A stretch of 64,000 bases of DNA, taken from assembly GCA_027943245.1 (NCBI GenBank), contig JANDJZ010000086.1, positions 1 to 64,000 of the forward strand. The letters are read 5' to 3'. Positions within the stretch are counted from its first letter, which is position 1. Every line of letters starts with the position of its first letter. Position numbers and translations under genes: made by a program. The notes beneath the pieces are model-generated. The model saw only the letters and a list, made by a program, of their open reading frames with translations. It searched no databases and had not been told where the DNA came from. Of this stretch, positions 61,647 through 64,000 are shown one piece after another. This DNA is from Acanthamoeba sp. SK_2022b. Lineage: Eukaryota; Discosea; Longamoebia; Acanthamoebidae.

Positions 61647-63681
61647 ATGGAGAGAGATGAACGCTCACCAGCTCCAAGCCTTCCTCAGCGCAGGCGCACA
61701 CGCCGGTCTAGGGTTGAAGTGTCTAGGCAGCTAATTGCTCCTGAAGATGAAGTGGTTTCAATCATCTCAAGGTAATCTAAACATCAAAATAAAGAATGTA
61801 TCATTGGTGCAGCTGAGCATAACTGTGATGCAGGAGCAAGAAGAGGAAGAGTGATGTTTGGAGCCACTTTATTGAAGGGGAGCATTCAAACCGCTGCAAG
61901 AAGTGTGGTAAAGAGTTCAGCCACAAAACATCAACCAGCACCCTGCGCCTCCATATAAATGCTGAACATCCTGATCAAGGTACACTCTCACATTGTCCAG
62001 CTGGAGGAATGATTCTTATACTTTACTCACAGGCCAAGGCTCCTTCTCTGAGGAAGAGGCGCACCGCCAGCTTAGCCAGTTTATAATATCAAGTGGTGTT
62101 CCTTTGTCTCTTGTTGACAGTGCAGCATTTCGTGCCTTTGTTGCATATCTCCACCCTCAATATGCAGTACCAAGCCGGCGTACTCTGTGTGCCTGTCTTC
62201 TTGGTGAGCGTGAAGCTGAGCTCAAGGAGGCTATGCAGAAGAAGATCAATGGTATACCCTTCTTTGGTTTATGTCTTGACAGTTGGACCAGCCTGGCAAA
62301 TGTGGTCTTCCTTGCAATCATGGGTATGCCCTTTACTCCTCTTGCTTTACCCCTACTTTACTCACTAGCTGTAGTGCATGGTATCACTCCTGCATGGGAG
62401 CTGGAGACCTTTCTTCTCTCTGTTGTGGCAGTGAAGGAGCCTGAGTCAGCAGACTACATTGCCAAGAAGGCAGCATCAAGTTGGCACATTCCTACTCCCT
62501 CTGTGGTTTGTGTGACTACTGATGGAGCAGCAAACTGTCGTGCTGCTGCTCCACTTATACCTGCTCCTTGGCTTCTCTGCATAGCCCATGCACTGAATCG
62601 CTCTGTACATCTGAGCTTACAGCATGAGTCTCTTGTTCCCATACTCCAGAAGGCCAAAGCTATAGCAAGCTTCTTCAGGCGATCTCCTGTTGCAGCTCTG
62701 GAGCTCAGCAAGCAACTGGCTATCTCCAAGGAGAGTACTAAGAAGCTGAAGATTGATAATAAGACCAGGTGGAGCTCCTGCTGCAAGATGCTGATCCACC
62801 TACAAAAGTCCAGAGCTGCTGTCACTTCTGCCCTACAAGAGCTGCGCCAGAAGAGGACTACCAGGAAAGTGCCTCCTCCTGCTCTCACCAACTATGAGTG
62901 GGTAGTGGTGGCAGATATCATTACAGTCCTCCTCCCTCTACGCCGGGCTACCAAGGTTATCTCTTCCCAGTCTGCACCCACAATTAGCCAGGTGATGCCA
63001 ATGGTTGTTACCATCCTCTTCACTAAGCTTGCACCTTCAGAGGATGATACTCCCCTCACCTCTACCTTCAAGGAAGCTCTGAGGACAGATCTCTCTGACC
63101 GTTGGGGTACCATTATAAGCAACATCCCCAACCACCTCCTCTTGGCAGTTTACCTGGATCCACGCATGAAGGACTTTGCCTTCCTTTCTGGAGGGGATGC
63201 CCTGGCTCAGAAAGCTCGTGATCTTGCCTACAAGGAGCTAGAGCCTCAGCTTGGTACTGCTGTAGCCCCTCCCTCTCCTGCTCGCTCTCAGATGAGTCAG
63301 AAGGAAAGAGAGGAAGCAATCCTGCTCTTTGGGGAAGCTCTGGTCAACAGGTCAGCATCTCTATTCCCTACTGCTCCTGAGTCTACCACAGCAGCAATGC
63401 TACGCCTCAAGCAAGAGATCTGCCACTACCACAATACTGCCCCTCTTGATCTACGCACCAAGATCCCTGCCCTGGACTGGTGGAAGACTCATGCAGTCCT
63501 CTATCCTCATCTCTCCAAGCTGGCCAAGCAGTATCTGTGCATCACTGCCTCCTCTGTTCCCTGTGAACGTGTGTTCTCTAAAGGAGGCTGGCTGGTCAGT
63601 AAGCGTCGCAGCTCTCTGGCTGGCAACTCTGTCTCCCAGCTGATGTTCCTGGCTTGCAATGCTCATCATGCACCCCAGTAA
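61647..63681 (+). CDS. hAT-family transposase with BED zinc finger
   Basis: Three exons, 61647-61771, 61834-61979 and 62033-63681, join in frame to about 639 residues. Exon 1 is MERDERSPAPSLPQRRRTRR. Exon 2 is a BED-type zinc finger: DVWSHFIEGEHSNRCKKCGK (C-x2-C) and LRLHINAEH (H-x4-H). Exon 3 has hAT landmarks: PFFGLCLDSWTS (first catalytic Asp), VVCVTTDGAANCRAAAPL (second Asp region), CIAHALNRSVH (C-x2-H), IDNKTRWSSCCKMLIHL, LLAVYLDPRMKD and the C-terminal dimerisation block LDWWKTHAVLYPHLSKLAKQ with ITASSVPCERVFSKGGWLVS-KRR. No internal stop or frameshift was seen, so the gene may be active or recently inserted. Base composition is visibly less GC-rich than local genes. Confidence 0.9.
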
Positions 63682-63965
63682 ATTCCCACGTTCCAGTTTT
63701 TTTTGGTCCCTCGCTCGGCAATTTATGCCAAATCATCAAACTTGACAGGCCTGTATCTCTGGTACTTTTGATCGTGGAGATCTGTGGGTTGGTGCGTCTT
63801 GCTCAGCTCCTTTGTCTTCGCCTCTATGAACTCTCACCCATTTCCAGTGTAACCAATGCACAAACTTGAAATTGGCGGGCAAGCAAAATTTTGGCAAAGA
63901 GGAAGCATGATCATTCGTATTTTATACTTTAATTGGACTGAAAATCATGGCGATCAACCCTGCCA
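61647..63965 (+). mobile_element. hAT DNA transposon (ends not defined)
   Basis: The transposase gene plus 3' flank. On the reverse strand a CAGGGTTGATCGCC sequence at 63965-63952 has the CAGGG start typical of many hAT ends, but a matching left copy and an 8-bp target duplication were not found, so the boundaries are provisional. Confidence 0.5.
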
Positions 63966-64000
63966 GGTCTTCCCCTTCAGACCTATAGAGCTGCGCCCCC
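63682..64000. other. 3' flank of hAT element, no gene
   Basis: 319 bp to the window end, AT-rich (63690-63760 and 63880-63950). No ORF of note or RNA gene was recognised. It may contain the right end of the transposon. Confidence 0.45.

Noticed and set aside
63952..63965. Right terminal inverted repeat of the hAT element
   Set aside because: CAGGG start on the minus strand is suggestive, but no matching left end or target duplication was found, so it is not called as a defined repeat.

Overview
This is a dense, intron-rich eukaryotic nuclear window, most like a free-living amoeba of the Acanthamoeba type. That is an inference from GC-rich coding exons, many short GT-AG introns (roughly 50-150 bp), intergenic gaps mostly under 500 bp, genes alternating between strands, and the gene content. 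No organellar, bacterial, rRNA or tRNA genes were recognised. All multi-exon models were spliced by eye: spans are start-to-stop envelopes and internal boundaries are approximate unless coordinates are given.

Layout. 0-10 kb, minus strand: a PH-domain protein cut by the window start, a plasma-membrane-type Ca2+ P-type ATPase, and a secreted copper-binding BIM1/LPMO-like protein with a long beta-rich C-terminal half. 10-19 kb: an Sfr1/Mei5-like recombination mediator (+), the ribosome-biogenesis factor SDA1 (-), a Clu-domain/TPR protein (+), then a gene-free AT-rich stretch resembling a retroelement LTR. 19-27 kb: the spliceosome-disassembly factor TFIP11/NTR1 (-), a divergent type II dehydroquinase-like protein (+), a WD40 protein (+) and an ELO fatty-acid elongase (-). 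27-36 kb: an ARMH3-like Golgi protein (+), an Aurora kinase (-) and a long-chain acyl-CoA synthetase (+). 36-48 kb: a very large DUF4062-NACHT-TPR protein of nephrocystin-3 architecture (+), a DHX35-type DEAH helicase (-) and a DHHC palmitoyltransferase (+). 48-56 kb: an unrecognised protein with two related halves (-), an FAD-dependent oxidoreductase (+), a small orphan (+) and a PIN/FEN-like nuclease-domain protein with an AT-hook linker and a C-terminal membrane segment (-). 56-61 kb: an amidohydrolase-like protein (+), a YCII-domain protein (-), a macrodomain protein with an N-terminal PIP-box-like motif (+) and a low-complexity SPF-repeat protein (-). 61.6-63.7 kb: an apparently intact hAT transposase with a BED zinc finger (+).

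Most genes are unrelated housekeeping functions and there is no operon-like organisation. Several adjacent genes are divergent with short shared promoters (Sfr1/BIM1-like, SDA1/Clu, ELO/ARMH3, Aurora/ACSL, DHX35/DHHC, YCII/macro). The most unusual items are the AT-hook, membrane-anchored nuclease-domain protein, the dehydroquinase-like protein lacking key catalytic residues, the NACHT-TPR protein in a lineage thought to lack cilia, the PIP-box macrodomain protein and the His-brace secreted protein with a 20-nt microexon.
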